From: Gastrolobium villosum
Taxonomy: Eukaryota; Streptophyta; Magnoliopsida; Fabales; Fabaceae
Assembly (NCBI GenBank): GCA_032173675.1
Contig: JAVKPL010013561.1
Coordinates: 1-64,000 of the forward strand
Direction of reading: 5' to 3'
DNA length: 64,000 nt
The position numbers were made by a program, and so were the translations under genes. This document shows positions 46,860-58,657 of the stretch, piece by piece. The notes beneath the pieces were generated by a model, which saw only the letters and a program-made list of their open reading frames with translations, did no database searches and was not told the origin of the DNA. Numbering within the stretch: position 1 is the stretch's first letter; each line of letters opens with the position of its first letter.

Positions 46860-47346
46860 GACAACAATTGTCGACAATTGCAGTTTTGCCCATGAAAAGA
46901 GACAAAGTGAAATAAATAGTAAATGTCATTTTGGCAGCATATCACATTCAGTGGACCATATGTGGTGGCCATGAGTGTACCTCTACGTTGGTGCTAATCT
47001 TCTTGCAATTTTCAGTCTTATCAAAACTTTAATGATTTATGTCAATAAATCGGATTTTTGCCTTTCCTGCACACTTTCCTATTTTTTCTAATTATTGTTT
47101 TATCCCTTAATAGTAACTCAATTTTTTCATCATTTTATAAAAAATCCAATTAACTTAATTTGAGCTATGTGAAACCCCTAAAAATTTCACATCAGAGAGG
47201 GTTATCTAAAATTTTCGTGTCTCATCAGAACATTTCATCTAGGCTAACCATGATGAATTTCCTCTGTGAAATAGCTTTAATTCTTGGATTTTTACTTGAA
47301 TAAGATGATAGACGTATCTCAAACTACTCTCATGTTTTTTATATAT

Positions 47347-47531
47347 ATATAAAATATTTCTACAGCCACTTTAGATAAGCATATCTACGGCTAATATTTT
47401 ATAATAATGTTCTCCCGGAAAAACATAATTATGAAAATTAATAATTAATTAATAAATATTCTGATGAATTATAACCGTTAGATTAATGAAAATCAATGAA
47501 AAAGTAAATGATGAGAGAAAAGAAGAAGAAG

Positions 47532-47577
<46 letters not shown>

Positions 47578-47649
47578 CTACTGGAGAACATAATTATAAA
47601 AGGTAGTTGAAGATAAGCTTATCTAAAGTGGCTGTAGAAATGTTTACCC
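47347..47649. mobile_element. Foldback MITE family B
   Basis: The left arm atttctacagccactttaga is inverted to tctaaagtggctgtagaaat on the right, with homology continuing about 70 bases (gataagcatatc / gataagcttatc, tgttctcc / ggagaaca). The loop contains a TA microsatellite (47533-47575). Insertion in TA-rich DNA hides any target duplication. No ORF. Confidence 0.85.
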
Positions 47650-47845
47650 TATATATATAGATAAAATGTGTGTCATTTTAAATGATGTAAGATTGTGTCA
47701 TTTTAAGAGAGAGAAAGAAATAGATAAAGGAGGAGAGAGAGTTGATAAAAAGAATAAAGATGTGGGTCTCACCTCTTTGTAAGAGTGAAAGGTCAATAAG
47801 TAGATGTGTCGTATAAAAGGATGCATGTTGATGTGGATATTTTCC

Positions 47846-47877
<32 letters not shown>

Positions 47878-47985
47878 CGACTCTTGTTCAAGATGAAAAG
47901 TCAACATATGTAGATATGACGTATAGAAGATGCATGTTGATGTGGATTTCATACGTGACAATGAGAAATAATTTTTTTTGGTGAA
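47650..47985 (+). repeat. 'cacctctttgtgagagtgaaag' repeat, copy 3, with TA run
   Basis: 47655-47800 repeats the 17700-17860 sequence (tcattttaagagagagaaag, cacctctttgtaagagtgaa). After it, the phrase 'gtagat(g/a)tg(t/a)cgtat' with 'ggatgcatgttgatgtgg' occurs twice (about 47800 and 47910), separated by a TA run at 47847-47872. Confidence 0.65.
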
Positions 47986-50900
47986 AATGAGAAATAAATT
48001 TTAAAGGCCGATATTGCAGTTACAGAATCCATACTTCAGCTTTACTTATTAAAAATAATGGAATATGACATAATTTTATTAAAAATATGAAAAAAAGAAA
48101 ATTGAATCTCATAGAAAAAGAAAATTATTTTTTATAACATAGAAATATTAATTTCAAAAAAATAAATTATATCACTACACATTGTAAGAATTTTCTATTT
48201 ATTTAAATGAACGGTATTATAATATACCAACTTTGTAAGAGAGCTTTTGGACATTTTTTTCAATGAAATCGGTGGCGGAGTCAGTAAAAAAAATCAGGTA
48301 ATTTTAAAAAATTCGGTCAGGTAAAATCAAGTGGTATTAAGATTATATTACTTTTAAAAATTTAACTAATATCAAGGTTGTATCAATTTTTTTTTAAAAA
48401 AATCTATATTATTTTAATGAGGAAGATTATACTTATAATTTTTTTTACAACCTCTTATAATAATATTTTACTAATTTTTGCCAATTAACGTTTATAATTT
48501 ATTGTTAATTAATAATAATTTAATGAATTTAATTTGTGAAAATAATAACTGTTGATTGGCAGAAATCAACAATATTAAGATATAGTTGTAAAACATTATA
48601 ATTTTTTTTTGTAATATAACTCTCCTCTATCTTAAAAAATTAAGTGTTGCCAAAATACCACCTTCCTTCTAAATGGCTCCACCTTTGACTGAAATATATA
48701 TATTCTTACTTCTCAAAATATCTGTTTTTTTTTTTTTTTATTTTACTATATATTATAATCGGAAGTCAGTTCCCAACGACTATTTTTTTTTTTTTAAAAA
48801 CATTTCTCTCAAATTCTATAGATCATATTTTGTTTATCAATTATTATTCTATTGACATCTAGAAGCCTTATTTTATTAAACAATTAATTCTAGAAAAAGA
48901 TTACTTTGAGTTAATTCTCATATTGACGCGTTGATGATATGGGAATTTTTTTTGATACTCTATGTCCATGTGGTTCTTTCATTAAGTGGATGATATTTGA
49001 ATAATTTTTTTTGTTCATTTTTTTATTAATTATTTAATTTTGATTGATCTAAATTACTGAATTAATATGATAGAGACGACCGAAATTATTCTCTATCATA
49101 TGACGTCAAATAGTTACATTTGTTGACCGGATCTCTGTCTTGATTCTCCACTGATTAAATAATGCAAGCTTGTTTCACATCAAGGGAAGATAATTATTGT
49201 GTAGATTAATATAATAATTATCTCAGGAGACAGGATACTGTTTTCACATAATGTCCATGGGATTACTTTATCTATTTACTTTAAATTCATCTCATATTTT
49301 ATTTGTTTCTATTTAGCTTTTATTTTATTTTATGCTAAACCCTCTTCTTGGAAAAAAATTAATTAGATACAAATGCGTTTACTGGATGTAAGATATTTTA
49401 TTTTCTTTTAGACTTGTCTTTGGGTTTGACGGTGTCTTTTTTTTTTTTAAGATAAAACATTTATTTTAATATCTCAAGATAAATCAATTTTGGTGAAATT
49501 CTATGATACTTGTTGGGTCATAGAGAATCGTAGGATTATATAGTAAGATATGCATTCAGAAATATCATTTAAACAGATATTTTGATTACTTTATAGCTAA
49601 TATCTCAATCACTAATCACTATGCACAAGTAATCGATTTATAATCAAGACGTGAGCTTGGGTAGAAGTAATAAATCAATTAAAAATATGTACATGAGATC
49701 TTTAGCTTATTATTTATAAAAGTTACCTTTTGGGTTTGGGCTTTGTAGATCTCCTAATTGGTGTAGGATTCAACCCTTTATTTATAAAGACGAGGGTTTT
49801 ATCTTTATTATATTTATTGTTGGGTTTTATTAATCTTTTTTACACACAAAAAAGATAGATCCCATCACTCTTTGTTGTAGAGAAAAATTGAGTGGGTCCC
49901 ACCATTACAAAAAAAGAAAAAGAAAAGTGATGTGCAAAATCGAAGTGAGAGAAAATGAGATAAGTTACCTTATGTAAAAAAAATAGTAATATTTCCCTTT
50001 ATTGTTTCATACTTTTTAGATAATTGAGTCATTATCCATGAAGAGATTTATTAGTAGATAGTTAGGATGGATATATTCCATAACAATATTCTTCGAGAAA
50101 AAATCTATCAATAAAACTCGAATTCAAAACCCTTTTTTTATAAGATCTTATGATTTAAAGTTGGGATTTTATAATTTTTTTTAACTCTTAATATTTTATC
50201 TTACCCACAGCAAAATAAAAATAAAAATTCTAACATGCAAAACAAATTTTTATAACATATCACAAATATTTTTCCAACATTATAACTCTTATAAAACTTT
50301 TTTTACAAGATGTTATGATTTAAAGTTGACTGTCGTGGTTAGAATCAAGTCTTCACGAATGCACCAGTTTTGAGGCGAAAAGTAGTCACAAGGTTTGTCA
50401 TCTTGTAATAATTGGAGGGGAAATTCGTCACGTAGCGACGTCCCCGTGTTTCACCTCCGCCACTAAAATACTATTCTTGCCGTTTATATGTCGGTGGACA
50501 ACATCTCCTTCCACCATGCAATTTTATTTTCTACAGCAATTCCCAACTTAACTCCATATACATGCGGTGACCTCAACATTTTCATTTATAATTTTTGGCG
50601 GGGTGTAAATTTTCAATACAATCCACTAATATGAGCTGAAAAAATTTGTGTCATGTTATATGTCAATACATGAACTCGACGTTGACATGTAATAATTTTT
50701 TTATAGATTTTTTTGTATCATGTCTTTTGATAAATAAATTATTAGTGTTTTATTATATCATATGAATTACATAATAAGTAATAGGATTTGAGATTAACAT
50801 GTATTTCTTCGTGTCGTGTCAAATTATATAATAAGTAATACATTATGAATTTACAAATTATTTATTTCGTATCGTGTTGTATCAACTTACAAAATGAATG

Positions 50901-52290
50901 GAAAATTTTTAACCCAATTTTAAATGCAGATCATGTTTGTATGTGTTGAATGTATTAGTGTGAATTTATATCGACTCCAGTTGCTACTTGGTGATACTTA
51001 ATACGAATAATCCTTATATATATATATTAGGCATTAGCACATTTTCTCTCTTTTATATGCGTAATTATTTATCTAATTATTTATATGTTTTCATGGCTGA
51101 AATATGTGTCAATCCTTTAAAGGAAATAAAAGAATAAGAAGGGAATTTGAGATATGTTTATTTCAATATGTTATTATTACTTTTACAGTTTTACTACTAA
51201 GTTAAGTTTTTAATAATTATTATTATTTTGAGCATATTAATGTAACGGTCAGATAAATAGTGACTTCACAAATTGTTGATGAGGCATATATTTAGTAATA
51301 TCGTGTAAGGGTGACAATATTCAAAAATAAGGAATTAGATAAGGTTCGACTGTATTCAAATTAAATTAATTGAGTTATGAAAATACATCATCTCATGTAT
51401 TATTTAAATTATGTGAGAAAATAATAACTATTTATAGTCAAATCAACGGTATTGTTCTGTCACTCTCTGCCTCAATATTTTTCTTTTTCATCTCTTATTA
51501 TTTATCCATAAACGAATAAAAATCTTACGGTCATACTAAACAAAATATGAAATAATATATTCGCTAAAAATAGAAAAAAACAGTTTTGGAAAAAAGAGCC
51601 TCTTATATAGGTTACTTTGTATTATATTAGATAAATAAAACGATGATATTTTATATTATATAAGTATGGATCCTCTGATGTTAAATTTTTATATCACCCG
51701 TTCATGTAACAATATTGTGTCTATCTCTTTTCTTTATTGATATTAAATATGTAGGGTCGAATTAAAATTTATGAAAAAAATAAATACACCTTGATCATAC
51801 GAAACTTTAAAACGAGAATATCCATTCACTTGCAAGGTAACCACATAATATCCGTGACAAAAATTAAAATGACATGTTTTTTCAATTAAATTACTTGAAT
51901 GCTATATTTTAGAATTTTTTTATACCAAAATACCACGTTTTAGGAGTTGTCAATTCCAATGGATTAGGTTTGTCACATACCGGGCAAAGGGAAATATCTT
52001 TAGTAATTTTTTTTTTCTGGGTAGATAAATATCTTTAGTATTACTATTGAAGATTTAATGTATCATTTATTTAATTTGGAAATAATAATATATTTTCTTT
52101 ACCATTTTATCCTCTTTTGTATGGTTATTTTCTACTAAACCATCACATTTTTTTTACTTTTGATAAAGGAGTACATACTACAATAGTCCCAAAGATATGC
52201 TCTGGCAAATATAGAAACAATAGATGTTGAACCACTAAAAGATTATTTTTCCCTTCTTTTCAAATAAGTATAACAATCATTTGTCATCTT
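47986..52290. other. Gene-poor AT-rich region
   Basis: No gene found on either strand. It contains a hAT-end relic near 48272, a dispersed-repeat copy at 50190-50297 and many A/T homopolymers. Only short chance frames exist. Confidence 0.55.
50190..50297 (+). repeat. Dispersed repeat 'acaatattttgtggg' family, diverged copy
   Basis: Recognisable by aacatgcaaaacaaattttt, ataacatatcacaaatattt and ttataactcttataaaac. The leading part is eroded. Confidence 0.5.
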
Positions 52291-52372
52291 TTAAAAGGAA
52301 AAAAAAAATTAATATTATGAGAGAGTACCGAAGAATTTAGTGATCCTAGAACATATAAAATATTACCATATA
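52291..52372. repeat. Two-hairpin repeat, partial copy 3
   Basis: Matches the right half of 8845-9002 (aaaattaatattatgagaga, tagtgatcctagaacat). The left hairpin is absent. Confidence 0.55.
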
Positions 52373-54884
52373 TATTGTTTCTGACAGCGATACGATACAT
52401 GATAAACTCATAATCTTTCCTTAATTTTATCTCTACCCTAATCCAGAATCTATTGTTTCTGATAACAAGTCTCCGCTAACATGACACATGGCAAATTTGA
52501 TCCGTTGGAACTGATAGTGGGTCCTAAAACATAATATTTGGACAAAAATTGTTATGAAACGAGACATTTGGTAATTTATTTGAAAAACGTTATCCCACAA
52601 TATTCAAACTTCAATGAATGACCTAGTGCATTGCAATGGACCATAATTTCGTTACGTCGCACTCTTTGTAAGTTCTGGACCAGAAACTGACGCACAGAGC
52701 CCACCTCTCACGAGGTTGTTGAAACTAACTCAAAATATATCGTCAACGTCAATGTCTGTTTGTGAGGAAGTACTCGAATTTCAAAGCAACTCGCCTACTA
52801 TGATCAATAAAATCCAATACTTTTGTTTAATTCTCATCATAAAACTGCTAATGACGAATCCCTTAAAATACTAGATGCCTAAGCCATCACCCGTCATTCT
52901 TTAACTTGTGTCCATCGAGACTTATCTAAAAGTAAGTTTATTAGCTTATTTAAAAATTTAAATATAAAATAAGTTTTTAAATAATTTTTTTTTTAATTTA
53001 AGTCAAACTTTAAAAAGAAATCAGATTAGGTCTTAAAAAAAAAAAAAAAATCAGACCAAATTTATATTTTAATTTGAAAATAAGTTATTTAAAGTTAACT
53101 ATTCTCTATCTCTAACTATATGCTTATTAATTAGCTTCAATTTAGAATTTTGGTTGATTGATTTGAAAGAGTTTTGAAATCACAATCATCAAAATAACCT
53201 TCTCATAAATGTTTTTAAAATAAAAAAAGGGATTGTTGAAACTCGATTTTACATTGTCTCTACTTGAATTTCGATCTTTGTATATGCAGAATGTACTTTG
53301 CCATTTTTTTTAGATAATGAGATGCTTTTATATCTTTTAAATATAAGATATCTTCTTGCCGGCCTAATTAGCTGGCCCAATAAGGATAGCCCACAATCAA
53401 GGTACTAAGCAACCTCAACTCTATTATCTCTATCGTGTCAATGTTGTTGTCGTGTGCATTACAATTAGACATCCCAATTAAGACACCAAAATGTCTTATG
53501 TCTGGGAGATTTCCCCATCTCTTTTGCCTCCTTAGGTATTTAAAATATATTCATGGGACTCCCCCCTCACTCTCTCCATGCACAGTAGCTGCAAAGTGCT
53601 TTGTCTCTCCAAGCTCATGTTACATTGGCTCTTTCCCATTATAATTGACTTCATTCTATCCCTCTCTATCATATGACCTATAAATATCCCCTAATTAGTC
53701 TGGATTATAAACACACATGATATATCACTATTGTATGAACCATTACCCTGTTAACTTGGAGAACCATTGTAGCCACTTCACACCACCCCTTATTGTCTTG
53801 AACAACATCCGGGATCCCTTGGTTCAGCCTTAGTTCATACTATTACTGTCTAAGGCACCCCTATATTGATTATCACACCCCTTGATATTATATAGGTGGC
53901 TCTCATATCACACTGACGATTCAAGATCAATCCTCAAATAATTGTTAACTTGCACACAAAAAAATTAGTAATTTTTTTTTTAATACAAAAATTAGTAAAT
54001 TTTTAAACCCCAACAACCTGCACCACAAGTAAGTTTACTTTATCTTCATAAAATCTAAACCACACCTTGGGGCTGAATGCGTTTTACTATTGTTAATGAT
54101 GATAAATCTCGCTTTATAAGATAAAACACTATAAAAGATTCAAAGTCATATCTAGTCACTGACTGCTTTTGAAATTATAGTTGTTTAGTTAATAAACTCC
54201 ATTTTGAATGTCCCATGCATAATGTGCCACGAAAACTATTTTTGTGCCACCAGCATCTAAACATGTGACTACACAGATATATATTTCTAATACTAATTTA
54301 TGTGCATAACTATCATCCTCGATAAAAACAAAGGTTTTAAAAGCATTTTTAGAAAAGTTGAAAAATAGTAATTTTATCAAAATAACTAAATATACATTCA
54401 TTTAAAAGAAGCATCCAAAAAATGGTCCCAACTTCAGACTGTAATGTGTAGTCAAGTGTGATTGTCACACTGATGCTTGGGGTTTGCAATATGTTCTTTT
54501 CCGAAACAACCATACAATCAGAAAAAGCTTGTGTCTTTTGAGTGAATAAGGGAAATATCAATTATTAATTGTGTAATTAGGTAAGTAAAATTAAAAAATA
54601 ACAGAAATTCTAAATAAATACATCTTTTAGATAAATCCTAATTAATTGCATAATCTCAATAAATATAATTTTTCTTAAAGTAAATATCTCAATAGAGATA
54701 AGATATGGAACAGATGAAAATAGCACAAAACCATACGTTGAAAAAGAAAATATTCGAGGGCAAAAATGAATTAATCCCTTATTAGAAAAAAACTAATTGC
54801 ACATGCTTCTATGTAAGAATATCCTGCGCTTGATACCGTCATTCTAAATTAAGGGTAGTTATTACCATCCCCTTTTTAGATTTT
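52373..54884. other. Intergenic; unexplained mixed-composition block at 53340-53960
   Basis: Mostly spacer. The block 53340-53960 is markedly less AT-rich and C/T-rich, with a TATA-like tataaatatcccc (53687) and no long frame. It could be a solo LTR, an untranslated RNA or promoter relic. I could not find matching ends. Confidence 0.4.
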
Positions 54885-56145
54885 TGGCCATTGTCGTCAA
54901 AAACTATCATAAAAACATAAAAAGTTACATTTTTATTATAGTGATGCGTGTTAAGACGCAAGTAAAAATGATCATTGGTAAAAATTGATAGAAATACCGT
55001 GTAAAAACGTAAAAATGATAAAAACTTATTTTTTACCGTTTTTACTTAAAATAAAAAAAAAGTTTTACAAAAAAAGAAATAAAAAAACCCAATTTTCATT
55101 TTTCCCAATGCAGAATATCTTGATATCTATTTATTTGGATATATATCTTTTATAATCATGTCTTATAAAACTGCGATTCTATTATAAGTTATGTTATGAG
55201 AATCATTTTGTTTTTTGGATCATTGTGTGCATTAAAAGAAATGAAATTATATTTTGATGAGCGATGATCCAAAATCTGCAGAGTGTATGAAGCAGATAGA
55301 GCAGATTGTTATCCATTACTTGTTAGTTATCACTATGAGTGTAAATGGGCTGGGCTAGACTGGGCTTTGGCCTTCCTGGCCCAAACCTACGTATAAAAAA
55401 ATTCAACCTATCTAACCTATTAGCTTATTAAAGATTTTATTTGTAGGCCAAACCCGACCTATTTTAAAAAATAAGAAAGTCTAACATGGCTTACGGGCCT
55501 TGTAGGCCTCCATTGTAGATACTAAGCAAAGAAAATAATTATATAGAGCAAAGAAAGTCTCATTCATACATGCACTAGTACTTCTCATAAGAAAAAAAAT
55601 GACAAACAAGAAAAAGTCAACATAATACCCCAGAGGAAGCCGAGAGTGAGAAGCAGCGATGCACATAAAAATTAGAGTTGGTATTGGTACTTTGCCACAT
55701 AAATAAATATTATTATTTTATTTTAATAAATTAAATAGGCCAGCTTACAAGGCTTTAGGCCAGGCGTGACAAAATTGGCCTATGGCCTATTTGTTAAAAA
55801 GACTTTCTTATAAGCCTAAGCATACTCTACATTCTCTGAAAGGCCGGGCAAGGCCAGGCTCAACGTAGGCCGGACTGAGGCAGTCTGGCCCATTTACACC
55901 CCTAGTTATCACTCTTTATAATTTTGATACTTGGTTATCAAAAATAATTTTCCTTTTTAGATAGATAAGTGACTCAACACACATGTCATTATGTGATTTT
56001 TTTACATGCATATATATAATTTTGTATATTGACCTTAAGTAGCAGAAAGTAGAAACTTTACGTTTCGTGTCGTTTCTACGTTTTACGTTTTTACCACCCT
56101 TTCCGTTTCTACGTAAAAACTCGAGTTTGACAACATTGTTTTTGG
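54885..56145. mobile_element. Possible larger inverted-repeat element hosting a hAT insertion
   Basis: The left flank ttggccattgtcgtcaaaaac and the right flank gtttgacaacattgtttttggcca face each other, and both are followed inward by runs of 'taaaaacgtaaaa' and its complement (54920-55060, 56040-56125). The hAT at 55334-55904 lies between. The symmetry suggests a foldback element about 690 bases long before that insertion. Ends are not proven. Confidence 0.45.
55334..55904. mobile_element. Non-autonomous hAT element 4 (8-bp TSD)
   Basis: 571 bases with ends tatgagtgtaaatgggc and gcccatttacaccccta, and subterminal 'gggctgggct' and 'ggcctatggcc' motifs. Exact duplication gttatcac at 55326-55333 and 55905-55912. 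No transposase. Confidence 0.92.
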
Positions 56146-56174
56146 CCATAGATCATGATTGACCCATTTATTTT

Positions 56175-56312
56175 AGGGATTTATAAGAGTTGTGTTGTAG
56201 GAAAAATGATTGTGTAATGTCATAGAGATTCGTTTTGCGTACCTTAGTTTTTTATTTTTGTTTTAAAAAATGCGGGCCCCATAAAATGTTATTTGTGTAG
56301 GAAATTTTTTCT
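56175..56312 (-). repeat. Dispersed repeat 'acaatattttgtggg' family, reverse copy
   Basis: Reverse complement of the 27652-27780 order: ataagagttgtgttgtagga, atagagattcgttttgcgta, then ccccataaaatgttatttgt. Confidence 0.65.
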
Positions 56313-56408
56313 TGTCATGACAAAGGACAAACTAAAACCCCTTTATTTTAACTAGTGTTATTAAATTCAATGTAGGCATAACTGAATTATTGGTCAGATT
56401 AGTTGACG

Positions 56409-56411
<3 letters not shown>

Positions 56412-56457
<46 letters not shown>
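56412..56457. repeat. TA microsatellite, 23 units
   Basis: An uninterrupted TA run of about 46 bases. Likely to vary in length between individuals. Confidence 0.95.
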
Positions 56458-56460
<3 letters not shown>

Positions 56461-57136
56461 CATATAAATTTAATCATATTTTTTATATCTAAAATAAGTT
56501 AAATAAGGTTTACAAAATCAAACTTTTACAAGTTCGTAAAGCACAAATAAATGAAAATGCAACTCAGAATCCCCCGTAAGCATACATTTCAATAATATTC
56601 AAAATGTGAAATATTGTGAACTTATATTTTTCAAATTCATCCACATTGAAATGAAATATATCACATTCTCTTAATTTATTGTTCCGCAATTTGGAAGTTG
56701 AAATTTAAGGTCATTGTAAAAAGATATACTACAAACAAATAAAATTACAAATCTTTTTAAAATGAGTTCTACGTTTTTTTCCTGACAAGAAGAACAATTT
56801 TAATTTTATAAAAATATATGACCCGACTGGGGCGCCAATTTTAACGAGTTCGATCGAATCCAATGCATGTCGATTCGATGATCGATTCATCAGATTGACC
56901 CGGCCGAATTTCATAATAACAAAATAAATATGGGTTCGGTGTTTGTCATTTTAAATAACATAAGTTATGTCATTTAAAATTACAAACATTTTTTCCAATA
57001 AATAATTAGGTTAAAGTATTTTTGTTTTTATGTTCAGCGCTTTAATTATTTCATCATCACCGACATGAAAATATTAGTTATGAGGTTCTTATAAAATAAA
57101 AGTTTATAATTTATTGTTGTTTAAATTCAACAACCA
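56458..57136. other. Intergenic, upstream of tRNA
   Basis: AT-rich. The 60 bases before the tRNA are A/T-rich with a CAA repeat (caacaacca) just upstream, as commonly seen near plant tRNA start sites. No gene otherwise. Confidence 0.5.
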
Positions 57137-57209
57137 GCCCGTCTAGCTCAGTCGGTAGAGCGCAAGGCTCTTAACCTTGTGGTCGTGGGTTCGAGCCCCA
57201 CGGTGGGCG
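57137..57209 (+). tRNA. tRNA-Lys (CUU)
   Basis: 73 bases, no intron. The acceptor stem gcccgtc pairs with ggtgggc (with two G-U pairs) and the discriminator is G. The D arm contains tagctcagtcggtagag, which is also the A box. The anticodon loop ctcttaa gives CUU. The T arm cgtgggttcgagccccacg is perfectly paired and contains the B box. It should be functional. Confidence 0.97.
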
Positions 57210-57217
57210 TTTCTTTT
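57210..57217 (+). terminator. Pol III terminator T-run
   Basis: tttcttttt directly follows the tRNA 3' end, a standard Pol III stop signal. Confidence 0.75.
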
Positions 57218-57915
57218 TAAATTAATGTTTGCCCAAATTTTGATTTTATCTAAATTACGAACTCCGTAGGGGTTGTTGCTTGGGTTCGTGTGATGACACA
57301 TGTTAGTTCAGACTCTGCCCAAATGATTAATATAATAGATAATTTAAAATGAAAATAGGCCCAAATACTCAAACGCATATAAGGAAGGGTGAAGAAAGAT
57401 AAAAGCTCCAACCATGAGTTCAGAGCCCAATTGTGTATATTTGTCTTTTTTTCTTCTTCATAAAATATAATACTATTGAGTTCATAATGTTAGTTCATAT
57501 GAACCCAAGAAGATTATTAGAGGAACGTGATGAAAGATGAAAATTTGGGGTGGCTATCATTTTTATTATATTTTTGTGATCACGCTCGACTCGATCGAGT
57601 TACTTGATAAACCAATAAAGAAATATTTAAAAAATATATTTTTTCTTCTTTATAGTTTGTAGATTAGCCAAGGGCTCTAAAAATAAACTATATGTTACGA
57701 GAAAATTTGTTTTTGTACACTAAAATTCCCTTGGGTTGGGTGTGTTTGGGGCTTTAACCATTTTCTTTTTTCGGACACATGCGATTTTAACTTTTAAATG
57801 TCCATTTCTACAATTTTACTTCTAACCAAGCTCTAATAAAATGAAATGCCCATTACTCCAAGCTTAATACATAGATAAAAAGTTGATTGCTTTGGCTATC
57901 ATTCTAAATTTACAT
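57218..57915. other. Intergenic
   Basis: No gene or repeat recognised. Confidence 0.5.
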
Positions 57916-58099
57916 GGTCAACAATGCCATATCTACCAAAATTTTCTTACTACTAACTTACCACCTATCTAATCACCATTGAATCAAAGAGAGAGAATGC
58001 TAAAAAAAATTTGAAAAAAGAGAAAATGTTGATTTAATGGTGATTAGATAGATAGTGAGTTGGTAATAAAAAATTTTAGTAGTAAGAATATCTCTCCTC
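57916..58099. mobile_element. Foldback MITE family C, older copy
   Basis: The left arm tctaatcaccattgaatcaa is inverted to ttgatttaatggtgattaga; outer arms atatctaccaaaattttctt and ttttagtagtaagaatat pair with gaps. It shares the end phrase and 'atcaccatt' stem with 62456-62630, so it is the same or a sister family. No clear target duplication. Confidence 0.7.
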
Positions 58100-58657
58100 C
58101 ATCTTTGGACCCGGAATTTTCTTTTTCTTTATATCTTCCAACGAGTGAAACCGTTACATTATAGACAATTTACCATTAACCCCCTTTTTTTTTCAATTGT
58201 TTTCTTTATCACTATCAGATTTTTCAACTTTCCCGATTCTATTTTCTCCATACTGAACTTGTGACTAGTTCTTGTCCTTGGAATAATTCAGCTAGCAACA
58301 ACCTTGTCAACCCCACCACATTAATGTGTAGACAATAGAGGATATCAGTATTCTGGTGTTGATGTTACATAATGCATAAATAGCCCGTGAAGTACATAAC
58401 TCTCAAAAAAAATTCCCACCCCAATAAGTAACGCCACTCCCAAATTTTGTCCCTAGAAAACAATGCACTAGTCCCTACAAGCACATGGTAATGGTGGCCC
58501 ACAAAAATTAAAAATGTTACAAAATTTGTATCAAACACCTTACTCTATTTCAATTAATAACTAAGAAGAATTACATTCCTAAGCACCAAAAGAGAGATTC
58601 AAAGCTACAAAAGGCCATGTTTGAGAACAATCTTTATGTTCTAATTTTAGTTAGGAC
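58100..58657. other. Intergenic / 3' flank of GPI-anchored gene
   Basis: No gene. The part nearest 58657 is the probable 3' UTR of the minus-strand gene. Confidence 0.5.

Noticed and set aside
47698..47961. 87-codon frame on the minus strand
   Set aside because: Crosses a dispersed repeat and a TA microsatellite; no domain.
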